Assembly (NCBI RefSeq): GCF_900106075.1
Contig: NZ_LT629794.1
Location: 2,625,501 to 2,689,500, forward strand
Origin: Polaribacter sp. Hel1_33_78
GTDB lineage: Bacteria; Bacteroidota; Bacteroidia; Flavobacteriales; Flavobacteriaceae
Direction: 5' to 3'
DNA: 64,000 nt
Shown here: positions 38,949-48,279 of the stretch, one piece after another
Layout of the letters: the number at the start of each line of letters is the position of its first letter
Numbering within the stretch: position 1 is the stretch's first letter
Translations under genes and position numbers: made by a program
The notes under the pieces: model-generated
Databases searched by the model: none
Told to the model about the DNA's origin: nothing
The model's input: the letters and a program-made list of their open reading frames with translations, nothing else

Positions 38949-40757
38949 ATGAAAAAAATATATAAAATATTGCTAATAGCAATTGTGGCTTCAAGCACAT
39001 TGTTTTACTCTTGTGATTCAATAGAGCTAGAACAACTAGCAAGTCCAAACGAATTATCTTCAGATCAAGCAGATCCAGATTTATTATTAAATTCTATACA
39101 ATTAGCCTACAGAGTAACTCAAAGAACATTTCAGGCAAATAGTGCAGAATTAGGTAGAATCGACTACATGTTTGGTAGAAATTACTTAGACAATTATGGT
39201 GATGGAACATTAAACGCTGTATGGTCTAGGTTTTACAGTAATGATGGTGTAAGAGGTATTACCATTAATACAAATGCCATTGAAGCTTTAGATATTGCGA
39301 ATCCAGATAAAGATTTATCTTATCATTTAGGTATTGCAAAAACATTACAAGCGCATACATTAATGCAATTGGTAGATTTCTTAGGAGATATTCCTTGGTC
39401 TGAAGCTGGAAAGCCTAATGAGTTTCCACTACCAAAAGCAGATAGTAGTGCAGATGTCTATACTGCTGCAATCGCTATTTTAGCAGAAGCAAAAGTACAC
39501 TTTACAAATACTAGTGGTATTGGAACTGGTAATGACTTGTTTTATGATGGAGATGCAGACAAATGGATAAAGTTAGTAAACACAATCCAAATGCGTGCAG
39601 ATTTAACTGTAGGAAACTATGCAGCAGTGGCTGCGGCAACAAACGTTATAGAAAGTACAGACGATGATTTTCAATTTAATTATGGAACCAACGTATTGTC
39701 TCCAGACACACGTCATCCAGATTATGCAGCTGATTATACTTCTTCAGGAGCAAACATTTACCAATCTAATTGGTTGATAAACACAATGGTTGGACAGTAT
39801 GGAGATTTCTCAGCAAACACAGATCCAAGAAGAAGATATTATTTCTTCAGACAAAACTGGAGAACTCCAGGGAGTTATGCATTGATTGAAGATGTACTTG
39901 GATTATTCGGTCCTGCAGGTGGTGTTTTAGTATTTAATGCTGCTGGTGACGGAGAAACTTTATCATGTTCACTGCAAGACACACCAATACACTTACAATT
40001 TACACCAGATGAAGATATATGGTGTTCAATGCCTGTAGGTTATTGGGGTAGATTTCATGGAAATGATGAAGGTACACCTCCAGATAATTTTACAAGAACT
40101 GCAGTAGGGGTTTATCCTGCTGGTGGTAGTTTCGATTGGAGAGCTGATGCTTTTCCTTACATAGGAGAATCTATTGGTGCATCTTTTGGTCAGGCCGTAG
40201 GCTTGGGTAATGGTGGCGGTGGTGCTGGTATTGATCCAATTTACCTTGCGTCTTATGTAGACTTTATGAAAGCAGAAGCTAATTTAACATTAGGAAACGT
40301 GGCAGAGGCTGCAACTCACTTTGAAGCAGGTATGACAAAATCTATCGCTAAGGTTCAATCTTTTGGTGCATTAGATGGTACTGTTGATAAATCACAAGCT
40401 CCAGATGCAACTTATGTAGCTGACTTTATTGCTCTTAAAATGGCTGAATTTAATGCAGCTGCAATGACTACTGCCTTAGATGGAACCGGCTTCCCAACCG
40501 CTAAAGACAAAATGGATTTATTGGGAGAGCAGTATTTTGTAGCAATGTATGGTGGTGCAGGAGATGCTTTTAATTTTATTAGAAGAACAGGTTACCCAAG
40601 AACATTATCTAGAAGTCTAGATACTAATCCAGGTAGTTTCCCAAGAACTGTTTTATACCCAAGTAGTGAAGTAAGTGCTAACCCAAATATTTTACAAAGA
40701 CAAGACTTAAGTTCTACTGTTTTTTGGGATAAAGGTGTTGTAAATCCTGCTAACTAA
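38949..40757 (+). CDS. SusD/RagB family nutrient-binding lipoprotein
   Basis: Surface lipoprotein that caps the SusC channel and captures substrate. Lipobox FYSC gives lipid-anchored Cys22 followed by DSIELE, an acidic export signal. The 602 residues match the SusD_like_2-type pattern: an N-terminal LNSIQLAYR, the TPR-like HLGIAKTLQAHTLMQLVDFLGDIPWSEA near 128-155, KWIKLVNTIQMRADL, and a C-terminal EQYFVAMYGGAGDAFNFIRRTGYPR that closes the helical scaffold. It starts 25 nt after susC. Substrate unknown. Confidence 0.93.
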   Translation: MKKIYKILLIAIVASSTLFYSCDSIELEQLASPNELSSDQADPDLLLNSIQLAYRVTQRTFQANSAELGRIDYMFGRNYLDNYGDGTLNAVWSRFYSNDGVRGITINTNAIEALDIANPDKDLSYHLGIAKTLQAHTLMQLVDFLGDIPWSEAGKPNEFPLPKADSSADVYTAAIAILAEAKVHFTNTSGIGTGNDLFYDGDADKWIKLVNTIQMRADLTVGNYAAVAAATNVIESTDDDFQFNYGTNVLSPDTRHPDYAADYTSSGANIYQSNWLINTMVGQYGDFSANTDPRRRYYFFRQNWRTPGSYALIEDVLGLFGPAGGVLVFNAAGDGETLSCSLQDTPIHLQFTPDEDIWCSMPVGYWGRFHGNDEGTPPDNFTRTAVGVYPAGGSFDWRADAFPYIGESIGASFGQAVGLGNGGGGAGIDPIYLASYVDFMKAEANLTLGNVAEAATHFEAGMTKSIAKVQSFGALDGTVDKSQAPDATYVADFIALKMAEFNAAAMTTALDGTGFPTAKDKMDLLGEQYFVAMYGGAGDAFNFIRRTGYPRTLSRSLDTNPGSFPRTVLYPSSEVSANPNILQRQDLSSTVFWDKGVVNPAN

Positions 40758-40783
40758 CATTAATAATTAAAAATAATAACAAC

Positions 40784-41680
40784 ATGAAAAACATATTTAA
40801 AATTTTTCTATCAGGTTTATTGGTTTTTTCCTTCAATTCTTGTGAGGACTCAGATACCGTAGTAGATCAGGTAGTAGAAGACACCAAAGCAGGTGCCGTT
40901 CTAAGAACAATAGAGGTATTGTCAAATACTCTAAACTCAAGTATTGCGAGTACAACCTTCTCTGTAGAAGTTGAAGAACAAGACAGTGAAGGTGGGGCAT
41001 TATTAGAAAGTGTAGATGTTTATGTATCTATAAGAGATCTTACGCCAGATAACGGTAATACTGAAGCGGAAGCGTTGGTAAAAACGATCCCTGCATCTGC
41101 ATTTACAACAGGTCCTGTTGGATTGCCTAGAACAACTGTATCTGCAACTTTTGGTGAAGCTGAAGCTGCAATGGGATTAGATGCATCAAAGCATGCTCCT
41201 GGAGATTTATTTGTATTTGAATTACGTCTAAATTTAACCGATGGTAGAACATACGGAGCTAAAGATGCTGCTGGTATCATTACCGGTGGATATTGGTCTT
41301 CTCCATATTTATACAACACTTTATTACTATGTTCTCCTAAACCAGGTGATTATTCAATTAGAATGTATGACAACTATGGTGATGGATGGCAAGGTAGTAA
41401 TGTGACTGTGACTATGGATGGTGTTGATTCAGTATTCGCTATTCCGAGTTACTGGGATGCAGATCCTGCAACTAGAGGAAGCGTTGGAGATACACAATGG
41501 ATTGATGTAACAGAGACTGTTACTATACCTGCAGGAACTTTAGAGGCAACTTGGGAGTTCGTAGGTGGTTCATACCCTTCAGAAGTAGAATTTGAAATAT
41601 TTGCACCAGATGGCACATCATTTGGTTATTTTGGACCTACACCTGCACCAGGTTTATTACCAATTACACTTTGTTTATAA
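40784..41680 (+). CDS. Small lipoprotein of the SusCD locus, unknown function
   Basis: A 298-residue lipoprotein with lipobox FNSC (Cys20) followed by EDSD, so probably surface exposed. The N-terminal half looks like an immunoglobulin-type or SusE-like beta sandwich (ASTTFSVEVEEQDSEGG...VDVYVSIRDLTPDNG). The C-terminal part contains YDNYGDGWQGSNVTVTMDG, a motif seen in secreted flavobacterial and algal-associated proteins, and ends PGLLPITLCL. It fills the place where SusE/F-type accessory binding proteins often sit and may assist substrate binding; this is inference. Followed by a strong terminator. Confidence 0.78.
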   Translation: MKNIFKIFLSGLLVFSFNSCEDSDTVVDQVVEDTKAGAVLRTIEVLSNTLNSSIASTTFSVEVEEQDSEGGALLESVDVYVSIRDLTPDNGNTEAEALVKTIPASAFTTGPVGLPRTTVSATFGEAEAAMGLDASKHAPGDLFVFELRLNLTDGRTYGAKDAAGIITGGYWSSPYLYNTLLLCSPKPGDYSIRMYDNYGDGWQGSNVTVTMDGVDSVFAIPSYWDADPATRGSVGDTQWIDVTETVTIPAGTLEATWEFVGGSYPSEVEFEIFAPDGTSFGYFGPTPAPGLLPITLCL

Positions 41681-41706
41681 TAACTAAATATTATTTATAA
41701 AAAGAA

Positions 41707-41738
41707 AAAGAGCTTTATTTATAAAGCTCTTTTTTTTT
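41707..41738 (+). terminator. Terminator after the SusCD-lipoprotein genes
   Basis: AAAGAGCTTTAT (41707-41718) pairs with ATAAAGCTCTTT (41721-41732), followed by T-rich sequence. It lies only 17 nt before the next ATG, so genes downstream need read-through or a very close promoter. Confidence 0.88.
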
Positions 41739-41754
41739 AACAAAATTTAAAAAA

Positions 41755-44700
41755 ATGAAATCTTATTTAACGCTTTATATATCAATTCTAATTCTATCAA
41801 GTTGTTCTAATAAAAGTGAAACTATCTCAGATAGTCAAAACTTGGGAGAAAAAGTAAATATAACGTTATTCAATTTTCAAAAAATAAATAAAAAACAGAG
41901 TAATTTAGATTTTCAAAACACTTTAAAGCACGATTTATCCACGAAATCAAATCTTTTTGATTACGATTTTTTTTACAATGGTGCTGGGGTTGGTATTGTA
42001 GATGTTAATAATGATGGTTTAAAAGATGTCTTCTTCTGTGGTAACCAAGTAGATAATAAATTATTCTTAAACAAAGGAAACCTCGTCTTTGAAGATATTT
42101 CAGAAAAAGCCAACATCAACCAACATAAAAACTGGTCAAATGGAGTAACCTTTGCAGATGTCAATAATGATGGTTGGATGGATATCTATGTTACACAAGG
42201 AGGTCCTTACAACTTAGAGGAAAGACAAAACTTACTCTATATAAATCAGAAGGATAATACTTTTACAGAAAAAGCAGTAGAATATGGTTTAGCTGATACC
42301 GGTATCAGTACGCAAGCTTCTTTTTTTGATTTTGATAAAGATGGAGACTTAGACTGTATCGTGGCAAATGAAAATGATTATTACGGATTAGACCCGATTA
42401 CATTTTATAAAATACTTAAAAACAAGAAACGCCTACACCAAAGTTCGAGTCACCTATATAAAAATAATAATGGTAAATTTATAGATATTACAGAAAAATC
42501 AGGCTTACTAAAACCTACTTTTGGCCTAGGTTTATGTGTCAGTGATATTAACAATGATGGTTGGCTAGACATCTATATTGCCAACGACTACTACGTGCCA
42601 GATGCCTTATACTTAAACAACGGAAACAGCACATTCACAGATCAAATAAAAAAAGCTACCAAACAAGTATCATTTTATGGAATGGGAGTAGATGTTGAAG
42701 ATATAAATAATGATAATTTAAATGATATTTTTGTTTTAGATATGGCGAGTGCAGACCACATACGTTCTAAAACATTAATGGCTTCTATGAACGTAGAAAA
42801 GCATAATCTACTTGTAAAAAAATTAGACCTTCACCATCAATACATGTTTAATTCATTACAACTTAATATTGGCAACAACAAGTTTCATAATGTAGCACAA
42901 GTAACCGGCTTATCCAAAACAGATTGGAGTTGGGCAGGTCTTATTTTTGATGGAAATAATGATGAAAATAACGATATTTATGTTACAAATGGCTATCGAA
43001 GATATGCCTTAGACAACGATATTCGAATTCAAATTTCAAATATAAAAAAGCAGTATAGAGGTAAAGTACCTCTAAAAATTAAAGAAGAAATTTACAACCA
43101 ATTGCCTTCAGAAAAACTAACAAACCTATTCTTTTCAAATAATGGAAACTTAAATTTCTTAAATAAAACATCAGATTCTGGTTTAAGTGAACCCTCATTC
43201 TCTAACGGAGCAGCTTATGCCGATTTAGATAATGATGGTGACTTAGATATTGTTGTAAACAACATAGATGATGATGCTTTTCTTTTTAAAAACCTATCTA
43301 CAGAAAATGATGCAGGGAATTATGTAAAAATAGAAACCAAAGGAACAATCTCTGAAGACTTTGCCAAAGTAACCCTTATTTATGATGGTAAAACCAGAAC
43401 AAAAGAATCGAAAAGAGTTAGAGGCTATTTATCTTCTGTAGACAACACAGTCCATTTTGGTTTGGGTAAACATAAAATTATAGATACGGTAAGAGTCTTA
43501 TGGGCCTCTGGAAACTTTGAAGAAAAATATAATATAAAAGCAAATTCTAATCTTATTTTTAATGAAAAAGATGCTAAAAACCATAATAAATTAAGACAAA
43601 AAACTAACAATACTCTTTTTAAGAAAAATAATACTCTTCTTAATTTTACGCACGTAGAAAATGAATTTAATGACTTTGAAAAAGAAATATTATTACCTCA
43701 AAAACAATCTACATTAGGCCCTTATATCGTAAAAGGTGATGTAAATAATGATGGTAAAGAAGATGTGTTTATTAGTGGCGCAAAAAACCAACCAGCAGCC
43801 ATCTATTTACAAAAAGACAACTTTTTCGAAAAAATCAAAAATAACATTTTCGATAAAGATGCTCATTATGAAGATATGGAGGCTTTATTTATTGATATTG
43901 ATAATGACAGTGATCTTGATTTATATGTTGTTAGCGGCGGCAATGAGTTTCTTGAAAGATCTGAAAGCTTAAAAGATAGAATATACATCAATGATGGAAA
44001 AGGGAATTTCAAAAATAAGGAGACCAACGAGATAAAAGACTATACTATTAGTGGAAAAACAGTAAGTAAAATTGATTTTGACAATGATGGTGATTTTGAT
44101 ATAATTGTAGGGAATAGAATAAAACCTCAAAAATATCCTGTACATGAACCTTCTATTATTTATGAAAATGTAAATGGAATTTTTAAAAATACCACAGCTA
44201 AAATTGCACCTACCTTTGAAAATTTCGGCATTATAAATAAGGTAATTACAACCGATTTTAATAATGATGGATGGCAAGATTTTATTGCTGTAGGCGAATG
44301 GACTCACGTGGGTGTTTTTTTAAACGATAAAGGCACCTTTAAAGACATCTCTAGTGCTAGCAAGTTAAATACTGAAAAAGGATGGTGGAACAGTATTACG
44401 GAAACAGACGTTAACAATGATGGTCTTAAAGATTATGTAATTGGAAACATGGGATTAAATAATAAGCTGAAAGCAAGTAAAGAAAAGCCTTTGCGTATTT
44501 ATGCCGACGACTTTGATGAAAATGGTACTCACGACATTGTATTAAGTTATCAATACGATGGAAAATATGTTCCATTAAGAGGTAAAGAGTGTTCTACCCA
44601 GCAAATGCCCTTTATATCAAAAAGAATTAAATCTTATTACGAATTTGCAAACTCATCATTAGAAGATATTTATGGTCAAAAACTTCAGACATCTTATAAC

Positions 44701-45093
44701 CGAGAGGTCAATGAATTTAAAAGTATTTTACTTTTAAATAAAGGTGAAAACAAATTTAAAAAAATAATATTACCTGCTATGGCTCAAACAATGCCCATTT
44801 TGGATGGAGATACTTTTGATTTTAATCAGGATGGTTTTGAAGATCTAATTGTTGTTGGTAATATTTACAACACAGAAGTTGAAACTCCTCGTTTAGATAA
44901 TCCTTATGGATTGGTATTACTATCAAACAAAAAGGACAATTATACGGTTTTACCTCCAAAAAACACAGGACTGTATCTTAACGGAAACGCAAAATCTGTA
45001 GAGTTGATTCATCATAAAAAATTAAATAAAATCTTAGCTATTATTGCCGTTAATAATGGTAAAACTGAATTATTCGAATTAAACGCCAAATAA
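41755..45093 (+). CDS. FG-GAP/VCBS repeat lipoprotein with ASPIC/UnbV domain (CRTAC1-like)
   Basis: A 1112-residue surface lipoprotein (lipobox LSSC, Cys17). At least 14 copies of a calcium-binding-type repeat are visible, such as DVNNDGLKDVFF, DVNNDGWMDIYV, DFDKDGDLDCIV, DLDNDGDLDIVV, DIDNDSDLDLYV and DFNNDGWQDFIAV, forming one or two beta-propellers. Around residues 525-605 is an ASPIC/UnbV domain (VTLIYDGKTRTKESKRVRGYLSS, FGLGKHKIIDTVRVLW). CRTAC1-like proteins of this kind are common beside SusCD pairs in Bacteroidota; their function is not established but adhesion or polymer binding is plausible. It begins 17 nt behind a terminator and is followed after 2 nt by the arylsulfotransferase-like gene. 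Confidence 0.9.
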   Translation: MKSYLTLYISILILSSCSNKSETISDSQNLGEKVNITLFNFQKINKKQSNLDFQNTLKHDLSTKSNLFDYDFFYNGAGVGIVDVNNDGLKDVFFCGNQVDNKLFLNKGNLVFEDISEKANINQHKNWSNGVTFADVNNDGWMDIYVTQGGPYNLEERQNLLYINQKDNTFTEKAVEYGLADTGISTQASFFDFDKDGDLDCIVANENDYYGLDPITFYKILKNKKRLHQSSSHLYKNNNGKFIDITEKSGLLKPTFGLGLCVSDINNDGWLDIYIANDYYVPDALYLNNGNSTFTDQIKKATKQVSFYGMGVDVEDINNDNLNDIFVLDMASADHIRSKTLMASMNVEKHNLLVKKLDLHHQYMFNSLQLNIGNNKFHNVAQVTGLSKTDWSWAGLIFDGNNDENNDIYVTNGYRRYALDNDIRIQISNIKKQYRGKVPLKIKEEIYNQLPSEKLTNLFFSNNGNLNFLNKTSDSGLSEPSFSNGAAYADLDNDGDLDIVVNNIDDDAFLFKNLSTENDAGNYVKIETKGTISEDFAKVTLIYDGKTRTKESKRVRGYLSSVDNTVHFGLGKHKIIDTVRVLWASGNFEEKYNIKANSNLIFNEKDAKNHNKLRQKTNNTLFKKNNTLLNFTHVENEFNDFEKEILLPQKQSTLGPYIVKGDVNNDGKEDVFISGAKNQPAAIYLQKDNFFEKIKNNIFDKDAHYEDMEALFIDIDNDSDLDLYVVSGGNEFLERSESLKDRIYINDGKGNFKNKETNEIKDYTISGKTVSKIDFDNDGDFDIIVGNRIKPQKYPVHEPSIIYENVNGIFKNTTAKIAPTFENFGIINKVITTDFNNDGWQDFIAVGEWTHVGVFLNDKGTFKDISSASKLNTEKGWWNSITETDVNNDGLKDYVIGNMGLNNKLKASKEKPLRIYADDFDENGTHDIVLSYQYDGKYVPLRGKECSTQQMPFISKRIKSYYEFANSSLEDIYGQKLQTSYNREVNEFKSILLLNKGENKFKKIILPAMAQTMPILDGDTFDFNQDGFEDLIVVGNIYNTEVETPRLDNPYGLVLLSNKKDNYTVLPPKNTGLYLNGNAKSVELIHHKKLNKILAIIAVNNGKTELFELNAK

Positions 45094-45095
45094 TT

Positions 45096-46727
45096 ATGAA
45101 AAAAAAATATAAATTTTTAGTTTTTGTTTATTTTATAACATCACTAACTTTAAGTAGTCAAAATACCATTGGAACAATTATCAATAGCGAAAATTCTTAT
45201 GATGCCTATACTCTTTTTACCACAGGCAAGGAAACCTTCTTGATTAATAATTGTGGTCAAGTTATAAATCAATGGACAAGTGCTTTCAACTCTGGTAAGT
45301 CTGTTTACTTGCTAGAAAACGGAAACTTATTAAGGGCCTCTGCTGGACCAAACCCTGGAAATATAGCTATACCAGGTGTAGGAGGAAGAATTGAGCTTTT
45401 TGATTGGGAAGGGAATGTACTCTGGGGATATGTATATTCCGATTTAAATGCAAGTCAACATCATGACATTTATCCAATGCCTAATGGAAATATTTTAGTT
45501 TTAGCAGCCTCTATTTTAACAGATACAGAAGCAATTCAATTAGGGAGAAAGCCTTCGAATTTAACATCAAACCAATTATATAATGAACACATACTAGAAA
45601 TTGAGCCTCAAGGAACAGATGCTGTGAATATTATTTGGAGATGGGATTTTAAAGATCATTTCATTCAAGACTTTGACAACACAAAAGATAATTTTGGAGT
45701 TATAAGTGAGAATCATCAATTAATGGACATCAATTTTTTAGGTGAATCTAATGGTAATGCGAATTGGATGCACATTAATTCTGTTCAATATAATGAAGAT
45801 TTAGATCAAATTATTTTGGGGAGTAAAACCCTTAGTGAGTTTTATATTATAGATCATTCTACAACTACTGAAGAAGCAGCTACTAACTCTGGCGGAAATT
45901 ACGGTAAAGGGGGCGATCTTTTATATCGATGGGGCAACCCAAGGGCGTATGGTCAAGGAGCACTTGTAGATCAAAAATTATTTGGTCAGCATAACCCGCA
46001 TTGGATTTCAAATGGATTATTAGGAGAAGGTAAAATAATTTTGTATAATAATGGTATCAATAGAGCTACACTTTATTCAGAAATAAATATTATTACGCCA
46101 CCTACAAGCGCTCCTGGTGTTTATATAAAAAACTCGAATACTTCTTTTGGCCCTATTAACCCAGACTACATATACCCTTCTGTGGGCAATACCGATTTTT
46201 ATTCCCCAATATTATCTAGCGCACAAAGATTACCAAATAATAATATCCTAATTTGTGAAGGAACAAGTGGTCGTTTTTTTGAAATAGACAGCAATGATAC
46301 TATTGTATGGGAATATATAAATCCAATAAGTTCAGGGACAATTTTAACTCAAGGCGATATACCATCAAGCAACAATATATTTAGAGCAAAAAAATATGCC
46401 TTAAATTATCCGGCTTTTACAGGAAAAGATTTAACTCCTAATGACCCTATAGAAATAGATTTTAATCTATCAAATTGCAGTGCTTTAAGTACCAATGAAA
46501 TAGCGTTAAACCAAATAAAGGCATACCCTAATCCTGTAAAAAACGTACTAACGATAGATAGCCCAAATTCAATTCAAAAGATTGAAGTGTACACGATTTT
46601 AGGGAAAAAAGTAATTAGCACTTCTAATAAGAATGAAATAGATGTTTCAACTATTGCAAAAGGTCTATATCACGTAAAAATATATCTTACAGATAAAGTT
46701 ATCACAAAAAAAGTAATGAAATTATAG
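45096..46727 (+). CDS. Arylsulfotransferase (ASST)-like protein with type IX sorting domain
   Basis: A 543-residue exported protein. Signal peptide about residues 1-22 (LVFVYFITSLTLSSQ). The core resembles ASST-type beta-propellers: SKSVYLLENGNLL-like, VGGRIELFDWEGNVLWGY, HHDIYPMPNGNILVLA (with two histidines), NWMHINSVQYNEDLDQIILGS, FGQHNPHWI and RLPNNNILICEGTSGRFFEID. Classical ASST transfers sulfate from phenolic sulfates through a histidine. The end, KAYPNPVKNVLTIDSP...GLYHVKIYLTDKVITKKVMKL, is a type IX secretion A-type sorting domain, so it is delivered to the surface or released. It starts 2 nt after the CRTAC1-like gene and presumably works with it. True sulfotransferase activity is inferred only. 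Confidence 0.87.
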   Translation: MKKKYKFLVFVYFITSLTLSSQNTIGTIINSENSYDAYTLFTTGKETFLINNCGQVINQWTSAFNSGKSVYLLENGNLLRASAGPNPGNIAIPGVGGRIELFDWEGNVLWGYVYSDLNASQHHDIYPMPNGNILVLAASILTDTEAIQLGRKPSNLTSNQLYNEHILEIEPQGTDAVNIIWRWDFKDHFIQDFDNTKDNFGVISENHQLMDINFLGESNGNANWMHINSVQYNEDLDQIILGSKTLSEFYIIDHSTTTEEAATNSGGNYGKGGDLLYRWGNPRAYGQGALVDQKLFGQHNPHWISNGLLGEGKIILYNNGINRATLYSEINIITPPTSAPGVYIKNSNTSFGPINPDYIYPSVGNTDFYSPILSSAQRLPNNNILICEGTSGRFFEIDSNDTIVWEYINPISSGTILTQGDIPSSNNIFRAKKYALNYPAFTGKDLTPNDPIEIDFNLSNCSALSTNEIALNQIKAYPNPVKNVLTIDSPNSIQKIEVYTILGKKVISTSNKNEIDVSTIAKGLYHVKIYLTDKVITKKVMKL

Positions 46728-46760
46728 ACCATATTTTTAATTCAAAAAAAATAGATAGCG

Positions 46761-46768
46761 TACATTTG
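46761..46768 (+). promoter_or_regulatory. Promoter -7 element directly before rlmB
   Basis: TACATTTG, exact TAnnTTTG, only four bases before the rlmB ATG at 46773; transcription would begin at or near the start codon, implying a leaderless or nearly leaderless mRNA. The -33 region is weak. Confidence 0.5.
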
Positions 46769-46772
46769 CATC

Positions 46773-47516
46773 ATGACAGCAGAAACAACAAATATATTTG
46801 GTATTAGAGCAATTATTGAAGCGATAGAAAGTGGATCATCAATTAATAAAATATATTTACAAAAAGGATTAAGAGGTGAGTTATTTTATGAGCTTAACAA
46901 ATTAATTAAAGCTAAAAATCTAACTACCAGTATGGTTCCTGTTGAAAAGTTAGATAGATTATCCAAAAACAGCAATCACCAAGGTGCTGTTGCTCAAATA
47001 TCACCTGTAGAATTTCATGATTTGGAAGAATTAATTGAAAAAGTGATAGAGAGCGAAAAAACACCTTTGTTTTTACTTCTAGATCAATTATCTGATGTTC
47101 GAAATTTCGGTGCAATTATAAGAACTGCAGAATGCACTGGTGTTCACGGAATTATCATACAAAAAAATGGAAGTGCTCCTGTAAATGCTGAAACTATAAA
47201 AACTTCTGCTGGTGCCGCTTTTAAAATACCAATTTGTAAAGTTGATCATATTAAAGATGCTTTATTTTTGTTACAAGCTTCCGATATTAAAACAGTTGCC
47301 GCAACTGAAAAAACAGAAAGCTCTGTTTATGATATTGATTTAAATCAACCAATGGCTATTGTAATGGGCTCTGAAAATAAAGGTGTAAACCCATCGATCT
47401 TAAAAATGGTAGATTATAAAGCAAAGTTGCCGCTTTTAGGCGAAATAGCTTCTTTAAACGTTTCTGTAGCTTGTGGTGCTTTTTTATATGAGACTGTAAG
47501 ACAACGAATGCTTTAA
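46773..47516 (+). CDS. rlmB: 23S rRNA 2'-O-ribose methyltransferase RlmB (SpoU family)
   Basis: SAM-dependent methylation of G2251 in 23S rRNA. The 247 residues comprise an N-terminal substrate-binding domain (TNIFGIRAIIEAIESG) and the SPOUT knot with motif 1 QLSDVRNFGAIIRTAE (near 110), motif 2 AIVMGSENKGVNPSI and motif 3 LPLLGEIASLNVSVACGAFLYE. All three motifs are intact. It converges with the rhomboid gene, with 2 bp between stops. Confidence 0.95.
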   Translation: MTAETTNIFGIRAIIEAIESGSSINKIYLQKGLRGELFYELNKLIKAKNLTTSMVPVEKLDRLSKNSNHQGAVAQISPVEFHDLEELIEKVIESEKTPLFLLLDQLSDVRNFGAIIRTAECTGVHGIIIQKNGSAPVNAETIKTSAGAAFKIPICKVDHIKDALFLLQASDIKTVAATEKTESSVYDIDLNQPMAIVMGSENKGVNPSILKMVDYKAKLPLLGEIASLNVSVACGAFLYETVRQRML

Positions 47517-47518
47517 GT

Positions 47519-48202
47519 CTACTCTTCTACTCTCTTTTCGTTTTCTTTATTTTCCACTATTTCAGGTGGTGAAAAATTACCGCTATCATCAAATAACAAA
47601 TCGAATTCTGTTCTTGAAAATTCATGTTCCTTTTTTACAATCCCTTTATTTCTTTTAATAAAAGCAAAAAAGAAACCTGTTACAAAACCGGATAAGTGTC
47701 CTTCCCAAGACATACCCTCTTTAATCGGTAAAACATACCAAATCATACTTCCGTATAGAAAAATTATTATTAAAGAAAGTGCCACTAATCTATAATGCTT
47801 TTTTATGATTCCACTAAAAAAAACAAAACTAAAAAGTAAATAAACGATTCCGCTAGCGCCAATATGAAAAGATTCTCTAGCAAATAACCAAGTTAAAAAA
47901 CCGGTCAATAAACCTCCAAAAATTAGAACTTTATAAGCAACATCTTTATAAAAATAAAAAAGACTGCTTAAAAGCACAAATAAAGGAATTGAATTATTAA
48001 AAACATGATTAGTATTACTATGGATAAAATGCGTTAGAAAAACACCTCTAAAACCCTCAAGCGTTCTTGGATAAACACCAAACTTATTAAAATTAAACCC
48101 ATATTGTATTTCAATCCAATAAATGAACCATATTATGACGATATAGAACATTGGAATTAGAAAAATTGACTTTGATATTTTTAGTTGATTCTTATCATTC
48201 AT
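47519..48202 (-). CDS. Rhomboid family intramembrane serine protease
   Basis: Membrane-embedded serine protease. The start ATG at 48202 is chosen over an upstream TTG (48232) because that TTG lies before the -7 box of a perfect promoter (48218-48248). The 227 residues have about six membrane helices, a conserved histidine/asparagine in THFIHSNTNHVFNNSIP, the catalytic GASG serine (HIGASGIVYLL, near 117) and the catalytic histidine in SWEGHLSGFVTGFFF. The charged C-terminal tail of about 40 residues is cytoplasmic. Substrate unknown. Confidence 0.9.
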   Translation of the reverse strand: MNDKNQLKISKSIFLIPMFYIVIIWFIYWIEIQYGFNFNKFGVYPRTLEGFRGVFLTHFIHSNTNHVFNNSIPLFVLLSSLFYFYKDVAYKVLIFGGLLTGFLTWLFARESFHIGASGIVYLLFSFVFFSGIIKKHYRLVALSLIIIFLYGSMIWYVLPIKEGMSWEGHLSGFVTGFFFAFIKRNKGIVKKEHEFSRTEFDLLFDDSGNFSPPEIVENKENEKRVEE

Positions 48203-48217
48203 GGACAATAAAAATAA

Positions 48218-48248
48218 CAAAAATATAACCAAACACTAATTTTACAAA
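48218..48248 (-). promoter_or_regulatory. Consensus promoter of the rhomboid gene
   Basis: Minus-strand TTTG (48245-48248), 19 nt, TATTTTTG (48218-48225): perfect match. It fixes the start codon at 48202. Confidence 0.83.
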
Positions 48249-48279
48249 TTCTGTCAGAAATCTTTGCTATTTTTACTAG

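Noticed and set aside
48230..48232. TTG as start of the rhomboid gene
   Set aside because: It lies upstream of the -7 box of a perfect promoter and would not be in the mRNA.
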